64,000 bases of DNA from an uncultured Collinsella sp. (GCA_900768795.1 CAAGEH010000010.1:1-64000), one strand, 5' to 3'. Counted from the first letter of the stretch, positions 24,770-33,805 are shown. The notes: a model not told the origin generated them from the sequence alone. Program-made: numbers and translations.

Positions 24770-25441
24770 CTAAACCGAATAGCCTTGACCGCGGTGCGTG
24801 ACCAGATAGTGCGTCACGCCGATTTTCTCAAGCGTGCCTCGCAAACGGTTGATGTTGACCGTGAGCGTGTTGTCGTCGATAAATGCCTCGGATTCCCAAA
24901 GGTCCTGCATGATATCCGCGCGCGGAACGATGCGGCCAGCGCGGCTCATGAGCAAGGCGAGGATGCGCAGTTCGTTTTTGGTCAGCTCGATGCTTTTGCC
25001 TGTTGCCTTTGAAGTGGCGATGGAACGCGACAGGTCGAGCGAAAGCCCGTTGTGCGTAAGGACGCTGCGCTCGGTTTGGCCTGCCGCTCGTCTGAGCAGC
25101 GCTTGGATGCGCGCAACGAGCACGCGCGAACGGTACGGCTTGGTGACGAAATCGTCTGCGCCGAGTGTCATGCTCATGACCTCGTCGACTTCGGTCGCGC
25201 GTGAGGTGAGGACGATGATGGGGACTTGTGAGGCGGCGCGGATTTCGCGGCAGACAAACTGTCCGTCGGTCTGGGGAAGCGTGAGATCGAGCAAGACGAG
25301 GTCGGGCGCAGCCTCGATGGCGCGTGTCGCCGCATTTGCAAAATCCGTACAGAAGGCGGTATTAAAACCTGCCAGCTTGAGGGCCTGAATCAGCTCGTTT
25401 CGAATGGCGGCATCGTCTTCGATGACGTAGATGAGCGGCAT
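24770..25441 (-). CDS. Response regulator, OmpR family
   Basis: 223 residues. The receiver domain (1-120) has the acidic pair in EDD, the phosphoacceptor Asp52 in LVLLDLTLP, the Thr in VLTSR and Lys in VTKPY. The C-terminal winged helix (about 130-223) includes ELTKNELRILALLM, DNTLTVNINRLRGTLE and the final wing HYLVTHRGQGYSV. It precedes its cognate kinase by 10 bases, so the two form an operon. Regulated targets are not evident within the window. Confidence 0.96.
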   Translation of the reverse strand: MPLIYVIEDDAAIRNELIQALKLAGFNTAFCTDFANAATRAIEAAPDLVLLDLTLPQTDGQFVCREIRAASQVPIIVLTSRATEVDEVMSMTLGADDFVTKPYRSRVLVARIQALLRRAAGQTERSVLTHNGLSLDLSRSIATSKATGKSIELTKNELRILALLMSRAGRIVPRADIMQDLWESEAFIDDNTLTVNINRLRGTLEKIGVTHYLVTHRGQGYSV

Positions 25442-25639
25442 GCGACCTCCCCGTTTACATGCGTTGTTGGACTGTTTGCTGTCTATTATGCCGTGCGGAT
25501 CTGCGGATCTATGCTTGATGTGCCCTTTTTTGCAAAGTTGTTAGACGTTTGTGATGGCGCACGGGGTGGTACGCGGGGCGGCGAGAGCTGCGCGTGCCTG
25601 CCGTACAATGCGCAGTACCAAATCTACAAGGAGGAAATC

Positions 25640-26638
25640 ATGGCGCACCGCGTGCTCTACTACGTTTGCGATGGCAAGACCGATGCGGCCGAGTCGGTGC
25701 TCGCAGGTATCGAGGGCGGAGACCAGATTGAACTCATGGGATGTGCTCACAAGCCGTTTGTGTGCCCTACTGCCGAGCAGCTGAGGGGATGCTCCGGTTT
25801 TATCGGCGAGTTCGGCCCGGTTCTCGGAGATGCCGTCGATGCGGTTGCGAGCGCGGGGGTTCAAATCGTCTCGAGCATGTCGATCGGTCTGAACCATATC
25901 GATGTGGCGGGTCTCACGGCGCGCGGCGTCACCGTCACCAATTGCCCCGGTTACTGTGCCGACGACGTGGCACAGCACACGATTGCCCTCATGCTCGACT
26001 TGATGCGCAAGGTCACGTTTTGCAATCGCGACGTGCTGGGCGGGGAATGGAACCCCGTAGGCGGATACGTCTCTCATCGCACACAGGGACAGACGCTCGG
26101 TCTGGTGTTTTTTGGGAACATCGCGCGATCTGTGGTGCCTATCGCTCGTGCGCTCGGCATGAACGTGCTGGTTTGGGCACCGACCAAAAGCGCAGAAGAG
26201 CTTGAAGAGGTGGGTTGCACCAAGGCGAATACGCTCGATGAGCTGCTTTCCGCGTCTGATGTGGTGAGCCTGCATTGCCCGCTTATCCCCGAGACACAGG
26301 GTCTGATTGGCGAGCGCGAACTCGCCCTGATGAAGCCCGCGGCGTTTCTCGTGAACACGGCGCGCGGCCCGGTTGTTGACGAGGCCGCTCTGCTGCACGC
26401 GCTTGACGAATATGCCGAGAGCGGAGGAGAGCGAGGGATTTGCGCGGCGGGCCTTGACGTGCTCGATGACGAGACCGCGCCCAATCGCGCGCTTATCGAG
26501 CACCCGCGCTGCGTGGTGACCCCGCATACGGCGTATTGCACGGCAGAGGCGAACGATACGCTGCGTCGCATGACGCTGCAGGCGGTCGTCGATAAGCTGG
26601 TGTTTGGGCGGGAGCCGCAAAACGTGGTTCGCGTATAG
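25640..26638 (+). CDS. D-isomer-specific 2-hydroxyacid dehydrogenase family protein
   Basis: 332 residues from the ATG at 25640, which follows AAGGAGGAAATC; an open frame upstream to 25493 is disregarded. The fold of the family is clear: N-terminal substrate-binding part with SSMSIGLNHIDVAGLTARGVTVTN, and a catalytic set with Arg in NTARGPVVDE, Glu in GLDVLDDETAP and His in TPHTAYCT. The dinucleotide loop is unusual: LGLVFFGNIARSV replaces the first and last Gly of GxGxxG with Phe and Ala. Such changes are known in some active members, so it may still bind NAD(P). The substrate (phosphoglycerate, lactate, glyoxylate or other) cannot be told. Confidence 0.88.
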   Translation: MAHRVLYYVCDGKTDAAESVLAGIEGGDQIELMGCAHKPFVCPTAEQLRGCSGFIGEFGPVLGDAVDAVASAGVQIVSSMSIGLNHIDVAGLTARGVTVTNCPGYCADDVAQHTIALMLDLMRKVTFCNRDVLGGEWNPVGGYVSHRTQGQTLGLVFFGNIARSVVPIARALGMNVLVWAPTKSAEELEEVGCTKANTLDELLSASDVVSLHCPLIPETQGLIGERELALMKPAAFLVNTARGPVVDEAALLHALDEYAESGGERGICAAGLDVLDDETAPNRALIEHPRCVVTPHTAYCTAEANDTLRRMTLQAVVDKLVFGREPQNVVRV

Positions 26639-26935
26639 GCGTGCCTGCTGTTATGTATGGGGTGCCCACAATGTTTGAGACGCCCGGGGCTTGACGGTAT
26701 CTGCTCGACCGCGTCATTCGTGCGGTACGTCGTTGTGGTCGTTGCACGATGCGTCGCCGTGGGCGTTGCACGATGCGTCCGTGGGGGTGCTGTACGATGC
26801 GTCCGTGGGTGCGGCTCGTCTGGTTCGTTATGTGCGTCTCCGTTCGCGTTCGACCATGTCCGAGCGCGCCGGTATACTAGTTGCGTTTGAATTTCGGCAG
26901 CCCGTAGGCGTGCCATGCAATCTGGAAGGACGATT
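26639..26935. other. Intergenic region with 24-bp tandem repeats; pcrA promoter
   Basis: About 300 bases. Around 26740-26812 are three diverged 24-base units built on gttgcacgatgcgtccgtgg. A likely -10 for pcrA is TATACT near 26873. No gene; the frames through the repeat give an 8-residue repeating translation only. Confidence 0.6.
26740..26812. repeat. 24-bp tandem repeat, three diverged units
   Basis: Three consecutive units share cacgatgcgt/tacgatgcgt followed by ccgtggg. They lie 100 bases after the dehydrogenase stop. Confidence 0.7.
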
Positions 26936-29896
26936 ATGACCCAGCCTTTGCCCTGGGAAAGGCCCACAAACCCGAGTACCGCGGCTCCCGAGCCCGAGCT
27001 CGTCCCGCTCGATGTCTATTCGGCGCTGGCTGCTCCCGCAAAGCCATCGCAGCCCGCTGTCGACATCGATAGCCTGAACCCTGCCCAGCGCGAGGCCGTG
27101 CTCACCACCGAGGGACCGCTGCTGGTGCTCGCGGGCGCTGGGTCGGGCAAGACGCGCGTGCTAACGTTCCGCATCGCACATATGCTGGGTGACCTGGGTG
27201 TTAAGCCCTGGCAGGTTCTTGCCATCACGTTCACCAACAAGGCGGCCGCCGAGATGCGCGACCGTTTGGCGGCGCTGATTCCGACGGGCACACGCGGCAT
27301 GTGGGTCTGCACGTTCCACGCGATGTGCGTGCGCATGCTTCGCGAGGATGCCGACCTGCTCGGCTATACCGGACAGTTCACTATCTACGATGATGATGAT
27401 TCCAAGCGCCTCGTGCGCGACATCATGCAGTCGCTCGGCATCGAGCAAAAGCAGTTCCCGATCAACATGATCAGAAGCAAGATTTCGACGGCCAAAAACG
27501 CGATGATCGGGCCGGAGGACATGCTCAAGAGCGCCGACAGTCCTAACGATAAAAAGGCGGCGCAGGTGTATTTGGAGCTGGAGCGCAGACTGCGCGCCGC
27601 CAACGCCATGGACTTCGACGATCTGCTCGTCCGTGCGCTCGAGCTGCTCCGCAACCATCCTGACGTTCTCGAAAAGTACCAGGAGCGCTTTCGCTACATC
27701 AGCGTGGACGAGTATCAGGACACCAACCACGTACAGTACGAGATCGCCAATCTGCTTGCTGCCAAGTACCAAAATCTTATGGTTGTCGGCGATGACGATC
27801 AGTCCATTTACAGCTGGCGCGGTGCCGATATCACCAACATCCTCGATTTCGAGAAGGATTTCCCCGCATGCAAAACGGTCAAGCTCGAGCAAAATTATCG
27901 TTCGACCGGGCATATTCTGAACGCCGCCAACGCCGTGGTGCGTCATAACTCGCAGCGTAAGGAGAAAAAGCTGTTCACCGCCGCGGGCGATGGCGAGAAA
28001 ATCCAGGCGTATCAGGCGTCTGACGAGCGTGACGAGGGTCGCTGGATTGCGGGCGAGATTGAAAAACTGCACGTCAAGGGCATGAGTTACGATGATGTCG
28101 CCGTGTTTTACCGCACCAACGCGCAGTCGCGCACGCTCGAAGATATGTTCTTGCGCGCGGGCGTGCCGTACAAGATCGTGGGCGGCACGCGCTTCTTCGA
28201 TCGCGCCGAGATTCGCGATGTCATGGCGTATCTCAAGATGATCGTGAACCCGGCGGACGAGATGAGCGTCAAGCGCGTGGTCAACACGCCGCGTCGCGGT
28301 ATCGGGTCGACGTCGATTCAGAAGATCGAGATGCTTGCGCGGGAGAACCGCTGTTCGTTTTTCCAGGCGTGCGAGATCGCGTGCGCGGAGACGAGCATGT
28401 TCAGCTCCAAGGTGCGCAACGGTCTGGCCTCGTTCGTCTCGATTGTGCGTGAGGGGCGCCGTATGGAGGGCGAGCTCAAGGACGTTGTCGAGATGATTGT
28501 CGACAAGACTGGGCTTTTGCAGGCGTTTCGCGCTGAGGGAACGATGGAGTCGGAGAGTCGCGCCGAGAACATTCAGGAGTTCTTGGGTGTTGCCGCCGAG
28601 TTTGAGGAGACGCACGACGATATCGAGGGTACGCTCGAGAGCTTGGAGGAGCTGCGCGCCGCCGGTTTCGAGGACGTTCCCGAGGTCGGTGTGGGTGCTG
28701 GTGCCGGCGTCGGCGCTGCTGGTGCGGGCTTCGGCGCTGGTGTCGGTGTTGCGGCGGGTGCTGCTGGCGCTGGCGTCGGTGCCGTGCGCGCGGGCGGCGT
28801 GGTGCCTGCTGCTGCGGGTTCGGAGTCCGCGGTCGGCGTTGGTGCAGGTGTAGATGCCGCGGCGTCTATGGCTGCCGCGGGTTCCGTGCATGCGCCTTCC
28901 TCTCCGCAAGATGCGCTTGCAGCCGCCATCGCCAACAACCCCTTTGCCGCCCCCGAGCCGGCTGCTGCGCCTGCTCAGGTTGATGATGCCCGGGTCGGTG
29001 CCGTGCGCGCGGGCGAGGTCGAGCGCACCTATGGTCCGCTTGCCTGCAAAGCGTTGCCTGCGCTGATGGAATGGCTGGCGCTTCGTTCCGACTTGGACTC
29101 TCTTGCGGGCGATACACATGCGATCACGATGATGACGGTGCACTCCGCCAAGGGTCTGGAGTTCCCTGCGGTATTCGTTGCCGGTCTCGAGGAGGGCATT
29201 TTCCCGCATGTCGCCGGATTCGGCGGTGGCGATAACGATGCCGGCAAGCTCGAGGAGGAGCGTCGCCTGGCGTATGTCGCCATCACGCGTGCGCGCAAGC
29301 GTCTGTTCCTTACGTATGCCGCAACGCGTCGCACGTATGGTTCCACGCAGGCAAATCCGCGGTCGCGGTTTGTTAACGAGATTCCTGCCGAGGATATCGA
29401 GTTCTCGGGTATCGGGTCCGCCGGTTTTGAGGGCACGGGCTGGGAGAAGCGCGGCGACCGTCACGGCACGTTCGGTTCGGGCATGGGTTCCGATATGTAC
29501 GGAGGGCGCGTGTTCGGTTCTCATACGCGTTCAACGGGCGGCTCTGACTCGTCGCGAGGTTCGTCGTTCGACGATTTTGTTGGTAGGGGTACGTATGGGA
29601 CCGAGCGCCATCACGGCATCAGTCCCAATGCGGGACGTCTTGCCGAGCCGAGCACGTTCGGGTCCACTCCGCGCAAACAGGTGCGTGGAGCTGCCGTTTC
29701 TCCGACGGTCGAGCGTAAGATCGATGCTGCAAAGGCTGCCGAGTCGTTCGCTGCGGGCGATAAGATTCGACACAAGACGTTCGGTACGGGCGAGGTCATT
29801 TCGGTTTCGGGCGACATGATCGAGGTCCGCTTCGAGAAGTCCGGCCAGACCAAGAAGCTCATGAAGGGCTTCGCCCCCATCGTCAAACTCGGATAA
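26936..29896 (+). CDS. pcrA: ATP-dependent DNA helicase, UvrD/PcrA type
   Basis: A superfamily 1A 3'-5' helicase for repair and plasmid or fork processing. ATG 26936 follows GGAAGGACGATT. 986 residues with all motifs: Q-motif LNPAQREAV, Walker A AGAGSGKT (near 62), motif II VDEYQDTN, motif III GDDDQSIYSWRGAD, motif IV QNYRS, motif V TVHSAKGLEFPAVFV, motif VI YVAITRARKRL, and a C-terminal PcrA-type tail ending GDKIRHKTFGTGEVISV...KLMKGFAPI. It is unusually long: between about 581 and 698 (28680-29030), in or next to domain 2B, is an insert of Val/Gly/Ala runs and then an Ala/Pro-rich stretch. The region after motif VI is also Gly/Ser-rich. Confidence 0.97.
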   Translation: MTQPLPWERPTNPSTAAPEPELVPLDVYSALAAPAKPSQPAVDIDSLNPAQREAVLTTEGPLLVLAGAGSGKTRVLTFRIAHMLGDLGVKPWQVLAITFTNKAAAEMRDRLAALIPTGTRGMWVCTFHAMCVRMLREDADLLGYTGQFTIYDDDDSKRLVRDIMQSLGIEQKQFPINMIRSKISTAKNAMIGPEDMLKSADSPNDKKAAQVYLELERRLRAANAMDFDDLLVRALELLRNHPDVLEKYQERFRYISVDEYQDTNHVQYEIANLLAAKYQNLMVVGDDDQSIYSWRGADITNILDFEKDFPACKTVKLEQNYRSTGHILNAANAVVRHNSQRKEKKLFTAAGDGEKIQAYQASDERDEGRWIAGEIEKLHVKGMSYDDVAVFYRTNAQSRTLEDMFLRAGVPYKIVGGTRFFDRAEIRDVMAYLKMIVNPADEMSVKRVVNTPRRGIGSTSIQKIEMLARENRCSFFQACEIACAETSMFSSKVRNGLASFVSIVREGRRMEGELKDVVEMIVDKTGLLQAFRAEGTMESESRAENIQEFLGVAAEFEETHDDIEGTLESLEELRAAGFEDVPEVGVGAGAGVGAAGAGFGAGVGVAAGAAGAGVGAVRAGGVVPAAAGSESAVGVGAGVDAAASMAAAGSVHAPSSPQDALAAAIANNPFAAPEPAAAPAQVDDARVGAVRAGEVERTYGPLACKALPALMEWLALRSDLDSLAGDTHAITMMTVHSAKGLEFPAVFVAGLEEGIFPHVAGFGGGDNDAGKLEEERRLAYVAITRARKRLFLTYAATRRTYGSTQANPRSRFVNEIPAEDIEFSGIGSAGFEGTGWEKRGDRHGTFGSGMGSDMYGGRVFGSHTRSTGGSDSSRGSSFDDFVGRGTYGTERHHGISPNAGRLAEPSTFGSTPRKQVRGAAVSPTVERKIDAAKAAESFAAGDKIRHKTFGTGEVISVSGDMIEVRFEKSGQTKKLMKGFAPIVKLG

Positions 29897-30040
29897 CCCC
29901 ATCATCCCTAGCGTTTCCCTGAGTTTCTAAGATGCACGGTTCTAAGCATCTTTACAAAACACCAGGTAGATGGCTTGTTTTGAAAATCAACCTGCGTTGA
30001 CGAACTTAATAAGTCAGGGAAACGCTGGGGAGAGAGGGGA
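29897..30040. repeat. Inverted-repeat element, copy A
   Basis: Ends GCGTTTCCCTGAGTTTCTAAG (29911-29931) and its near-complement cttaataagtcagggaaacgc (ending 30025), inside pyrimidine- or purine-rich flanks (catcatcccta; ctggggagagag). It contains the family core acctggtgttttgt, read on the minus strand. Orientation is opposite to copies B and C. It begins directly after the pcrA stop and overlaps the end of the next gene. Confidence 0.85.
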
Positions 30041-31007
30041 TGTTGAACGCGTAACAGAGCTGCTCGAGGTAGCCCGGCTCGTTGATGCGCTTGAACAGCA
30101 CGCGCATCACACGATATCCAGCTGCCGTAAGGTGCGACTCCCGTTGGCGTTCGGCGACGAGCACGTCTTCAACGGGTTTTCCGCTCGCGGAATTTTCTCC
30201 CCGGTATTTGATCATGCCGTCGACCTCAACGGCGATGCGCGCACCCGACGGCAAGAGATACATGATGTCGATTCTCATCTTCTTGTCTGGCATGATGGGA
30301 TCGCGCGCTTCGACCTGCAGATCCGTAGGCGGAGCAAAGCCGAGCTCGATAAGCTTGCCGCGCACGATTGATTCGCCGCCGTTTTCGGACCTGCCGTCCA
30401 TGTGCTCAACCGCCATACGAGCGCGGGCGATGCCATGCCGGCGCACCCCGTGTTGGCGAAGATAGCGCTTGAGCTCCTCGTTTGAGATTCCGTACAGCCG
30501 TTGAACGCTGTCCGCAACCGCCAGCGCTTCGGGAAACGCGAGCTTGAGCATGCAATCCATCGCCGTCTGATATAGCGTTGTGGTTGACACCCCGTTAACG
30601 ATGTCTATTGAGCCGCGCCGGCAGTGCACGTGCCGAATCTCCGGTTTGGTCCAGCCGTGGCCAGGGTCATTGGACGCCAGATAGATTTTGCCGAGACACG
30701 AATTCGGTATCCAAAGTCCGAAGTGCAGTGCCGCGGAATACAGGCACAGCGTTTCCTCCGGATGCTCGTCAATATAGGAGTATTGGATGGTGCGCCAGAG
30801 ATCATGCGGATTTTGGCTCAGCGAGCCGAAGTAATCTGCAGTCATGTACATGCCGCGCATGGGGCGTACGATTCTACCCGTTGCGGTTAGTGTGCTGAGA
30901 ATCTGGCGCTCGGCTTGCGTTTGAGGGGAATAGCATCGTCCGGCTTGTTGTCGCTTGGAAATGCGGTTGAGTACGAGTTCTGCCTTTGTTGACGATTCAC
31001 AGCTCAT
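30006..31007 (-). CDS. AbiEi-like / DUF559-like protein
   Basis: 333 residues, ATG 31007 after GGGAGGACCC. The N-terminal 70 residues look like the winged helix of AbiEi-type antitoxins (ILSTLTATGRIVRPMRGMYM). The middle part resembles the AbiEi C-terminal region (CLYSAALHFGLWIPNS). The last third has a Vsr/DUF559-like nuclease fold pattern: MRIDIMYLLPSGARIAVEVDG, then AERQRESHLTAAGYRVMRVLF. Proteins with this layout are common in Actinobacteria, often alone and of unknown function; some AbiEi proteins are antitoxins of type IV systems, but there is no AbiEii partner here. The last residues (about SLPSVSLTY) and the stop are supplied by repeat copy A. Confidence 0.82.
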   Translation of the reverse strand: MSCESSTKAELVLNRISKRQQAGRCYSPQTQAERQILSTLTATGRIVRPMRGMYMTADYFGSLSQNPHDLWRTIQYSYIDEHPEETLCLYSAALHFGLWIPNSCLGKIYLASNDPGHGWTKPEIRHVHCRRGSIDIVNGVSTTTLYQTAMDCMLKLAFPEALAVADSVQRLYGISNEELKRYLRQHGVRRHGIARARMAVEHMDGRSENGGESIVRGKLIELGFAPPTDLQVEARDPIMPDKKMRIDIMYLLPSGARIAVEVDGMIKYRGENSASGKPVEDVLVAERQRESHLTAAGYRVMRVLFKRINEPGYLEQLCYAFNIPSLPSVSLTY

Positions 31008-31522
31008 GGGTCCTCCCGTCGTTGGGTGGGGACACCATAAACGGCGGACCTTTCAAAAATTCGAAATAGAGCCTGTAAAACCTTCCCCTAATCTAAATGG
31101 CGTCTAAAACGGTATTTAGACGGGCGGGTACAGAGGTCAATCCGGTGGCATCTGCGAAATTTACGAAGAGAAAAACCTGCACAATATAGAAAAAATCTAC
31201 GCGAATCGGCCGGCGGCGGGAAAGCCTCCCCCGAACGGCGTCTATGGTTATGCACGGCGTTCATGCAACGTTCCCATATGGCACCGCCTCAAATCTCGCC
31301 AACCTCACCCCCTCCCCAACGTTTCCCTGACTTATTAAGATGCATTTTGTACCTGCTGTAAAAGACATCGCTATTTACCTGCGGTTTTGTTGGTGTAGCA
31401 AATTTAGCAATCTTAGAAAGTCAGGGAAACAGTGGAGGGGAAGGGAAACGGTGGGGATGGGGCGCCCTGGCCCTGCGCTCCGCGCCCTGCCCCTGCGACC
31501 TGCGATCCGCGCCCCGTGCCGA
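31008..31522. other. Gene-free region with repeat copy B
   Basis: 515 bases. It has a small hairpin CGTCTAAA (31101-31108) / TTTAGACG (31115-31122), AT-rich sequence around 31140-31200, a GC-rich inverted pair near 31207-31237 and then repeat copy B. No gene is supported. Confidence 0.6.
31307..31453. repeat. Inverted-repeat element, copy B
   Basis: Ends GTTTCCCTGACTTATTAAGA (from 31321) and tcttagaaagtcagggaaac (to 31430), with the family core acctgcggttttgttg near 31378. The right flank repeats the end: gggaaacggtggggatgggg follows about 20 bases later. Same orientation as copy C. Confidence 0.85.
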
Positions 31523-32455
31523 TTACAGATGGCTGCAGATGAGCTCCATGGTGCCGTCGAGGTCGATGGAATCGACCGTGCTGGGCACAACCAGATGCGT
31601 CCCCTTGTGAACGGGTTCGCCGCACACGCTGCCTTCTCCGTCGATAACCGACAGACAGACAAACGGCCACTTCTGTTCAAGCGACTTCGCGCCGTCCACG
31701 CGCACGCGGTCCACGGTGTAAATCTTGTTGGACTCGAGCTCAGTCACGCCATCGACTTCGGGCGCGGTCACGGTGCCGTCGGTGGGCGCCTTCGCGTCAA
31801 AGTCGATGCAATCGAGGCTCTGCTGAATATGCAGCGGACGCGGCTTGCCGTCGATGCCGGGGCGGTCGTAATCGTACAGGCGATACGTCACGTTACTCGA
31901 CTGCTGCGTCTCGAGAATCAGCGTGCCGGTCTTGATGGCGTGCACAGTACCGGAATTGATCTGGAAAAAATCGCCCTTGTGGATGGGCACTTCGTTGAGG
32001 AGCTCGGGCCAGCGGCCCTCCTCGATCATCTTGGCGCACTCCTCGCGATTCTTCGCGCGCTGGCCGACGATGATCGTCGCGTCGTCGTCGCAATCGAGCA
32101 CGTACCAGCACTCGGTCTTGCCCAGGCTGCCGTTCTCGTGCTCCGCGGCATACGCATCGTTGGGATGAACCTGAATGGACAGGTCGCCCTTGGCATCGAG
32201 AATCTTGATGAGCAGCGGGAATCGGTCGCCCTCGACGTTTCCGAAGAGCTCGCGGTGGTTGTCCCACAGCCACGAGAGCTTTTTGCCGTCGAATTCGCCG
32301 CCGACGATGTCGCAATCGCCTGCGGGATGTGCCGAAATCGCCCAGCACTCGCCGATGGGGCCATCGGGAATGTCGTAGCCAAAGACGGTTTCGAGCTGCC
32401 TACCTCCCCAAATATTCTCGTGAAAAACGGGCTTGAGATTGATGAGTTCGGACAT
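31523..32455 (-). CDS. manA: Mannose-6-phosphate isomerase, class I
   Basis: Interconverts mannose-6-P and fructose-6-P with zinc. The ATG at 32455 (MSELINLKPVFHENIWGG) is preferred over one 10 codons upstream, with AGGAAGG in front. 310 residues, the short Firmicutes-type enzyme. The cupin zinc site is visible in SIQVHPNDAYAAEHE and KTECWYVLD, and the second half has FFQINSGTVHAIKTGTLILETQQSSN. It is divergent from the ROK kinase across a 365-base promoter region, so the two may be coordinately used for hexose entry. Confidence 0.95.
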   Translation of the reverse strand: MSELINLKPVFHENIWGGRQLETVFGYDIPDGPIGECWAISAHPAGDCDIVGGEFDGKKLSWLWDNHRELFGNVEGDRFPLLIKILDAKGDLSIQVHPNDAYAAEHENGSLGKTECWYVLDCDDDATIIVGQRAKNREECAKMIEEGRWPELLNEVPIHKGDFFQINSGTVHAIKTGTLILETQQSSNVTYRLYDYDRPGIDGKPRPLHIQQSLDCIDFDAKAPTDGTVTAPEVDGVTELESNKIYTVDRVRVDGAKSLEQKWPFVCLSVIDGEGSVCGEPVHKGTHLVVPSTVDSIDLDGTMELICSHL

Positions 32456-32820
32456 TTCCACGATTCCTTCCTGTTGTCCCGTCATCTATGAAAACGACAA
32501 AAATGAAAACGGCAAAAGCGCATGACGGTGCGCTCGCGCCCTGATTGCTTGCGTTTCCGCTCAGACCTTTGCTAAACAGTATTCCAATCATTACGCCAAT
32601 CGATACACGTCAAATCTAAAGGTGAAACACAGTCCAAGAAGTGTCAAGGCACGCAGTGAATCCGCATGCACGCCCGCGGATACCACTCGCCGAAAAGCGA
32701 CTGACAACTTGTATGAACAAGTATTATTTAGCGGACAAATCGCTCAATTGCGCATATGATGGTGACAGTATATTTGCGTTCATTGGCTCGCGTGTCGAGC
32801 GATTACGAAAGGGGAGACGT
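32456..32820. other. Divergent promoter region, manA / ROK kinase
   Basis: 365 bases with no gene. Contains an operator-like palindrome (listed separately) about 100 bases before the ROK kinase, in an AT-rich stretch typical of a promoter. GAAAGGGGAGACGT gives the kinase ribosome binding site. Confidence 0.55.
32707..32722. promoter_or_regulatory. Palindromic operator upstream of the ROK kinase
   Basis: ACTTGTATGAACAAGT has perfect 6-base arms around ATGA. The pattern CTTGT-N4-ACAAG is typical of sites bound by GntR-family sugar regulators. The regulator is not in the window. Confidence 0.5.
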
Positions 32821-33777
32821 ATGGAGTCTCAGCGCTATTTTGTCGGAATCGACGTCGGCGGCACCTCGGTCAAAGAGGGCCTGTTCGACGTGAGGGGCAA
32901 CCTGCTTGCCAAGGCGAGCATCCCCACGCCGCCGCTTGTCGACGCCGAGGGTTTCGCTGCGGTGACGGGCGGCATCGATAAACTGGTCGCCGAGGCGCAG
33001 ATTCCCCTGATGTTTATCGTGGGCGTCGGTCTTGCGGTGCCGTGTCCCATTCCGGCCTCGGGCGATGCCAAGGTCAAGGCCAACATCAACATCAAGCTCC
33101 CCGAGCTCAGGCTGGCTATCCAGGAGCATTGCTCCAATGCCGTCGTCAAGTACGAGAACGACGCGAACTCCGCCGCGCTTGGCGAGGTCTGGCTCGGCGG
33201 CGCTGCCGGCCATTCGAGCATGGTTTTCGTGACGATTGGAACGGGCGTCGGCGGCGGTGTCGTTGTCGACGGCAATATCGTTTCGGGTGCCGTGGGAGCC
33301 GGCGGCGAGATCGGCCACCTTTGTCTCAATCCCGACGAGACCGCTACGTGCGGCTGCGGCGGCCATGGACACCTCGAGCAGTATTCGAGCGCGACGGGTA
33401 TCGTGACCAGCTATCTCAAGGCTTGCAAGGACGCAGGCACCGAGCCGATCGAGCTTGACGGCCCGAGCGATTCGCGCCACGTGTTTCAGCTCGCACGCGA
33501 GAAGGACGTTTGTGCCCTCGCTGCCGTTGACGTCATGGTCGACTATCTCGGTCGCGCGCTTTCGATCATCTCCAACGTCGTCGACCCCGAGATCTTCCTG
33601 ATCGGTGGCGGCGCTTCCGCGTCTGCCGACGTGTATCTCGATGCGCTGCGCGAGGCATATCGTCACTATGCGTTCCCCGCGGCGGTCGACACACCGATCG
33701 AGGTCGCCCAGCTCGGCAACGACGCCGGCATTATCGGTGCCGCATACGTTGCCGTTAAGGCGGCAGGCGCCGAGTAA
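32821..33777 (+). CDS. ROK-family sugar kinase, probably glucokinase
   Basis: 318 residues from ATG 32821 with AAAGGGGAG upstream. ROK features: N-terminal ATP loop VGIDVGGTSVKEGLFD, catalytic region YENDANSAALGEVW, TIGTGVGGGVV, GGEIGHLCLN, and the zinc motif CGCGGHGHLE. The last metal-site residue is His where CxCGxxGC usually has Cys. The C-terminal GGGASASAD nucleotide motif is present. Glucose is the most likely substrate, but allose, mannose or N-acetylmannosamine cannot be excluded. A terminator follows. Confidence 0.9.
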   Translation: MESQRYFVGIDVGGTSVKEGLFDVRGNLLAKASIPTPPLVDAEGFAAVTGGIDKLVAEAQIPLMFIVGVGLAVPCPIPASGDAKVKANINIKLPELRLAIQEHCSNAVVKYENDANSAALGEVWLGGAAGHSSMVFVTIGTGVGGGVVVDGNIVSGAVGAGGEIGHLCLNPDETATCGCGGHGHLEQYSSATGIVTSYLKACKDAGTEPIELDGPSDSRHVFQLAREKDVCALAAVDVMVDYLGRALSIISNVVDPEIFLIGGGASASADVYLDALREAYRHYAFPAAVDTPIEVAQLGNDAGIIGAAYVAVKAAGAE

Positions 33778-33805
33778 TCGGCTGCGATACAATCGCACAG
33801 ATTAG

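Noticed and set aside
27161..29524. A 787-codon frame opposite pcrA
   Set aside because: Antisense to all helicase motifs; translation is repetitive and basic.
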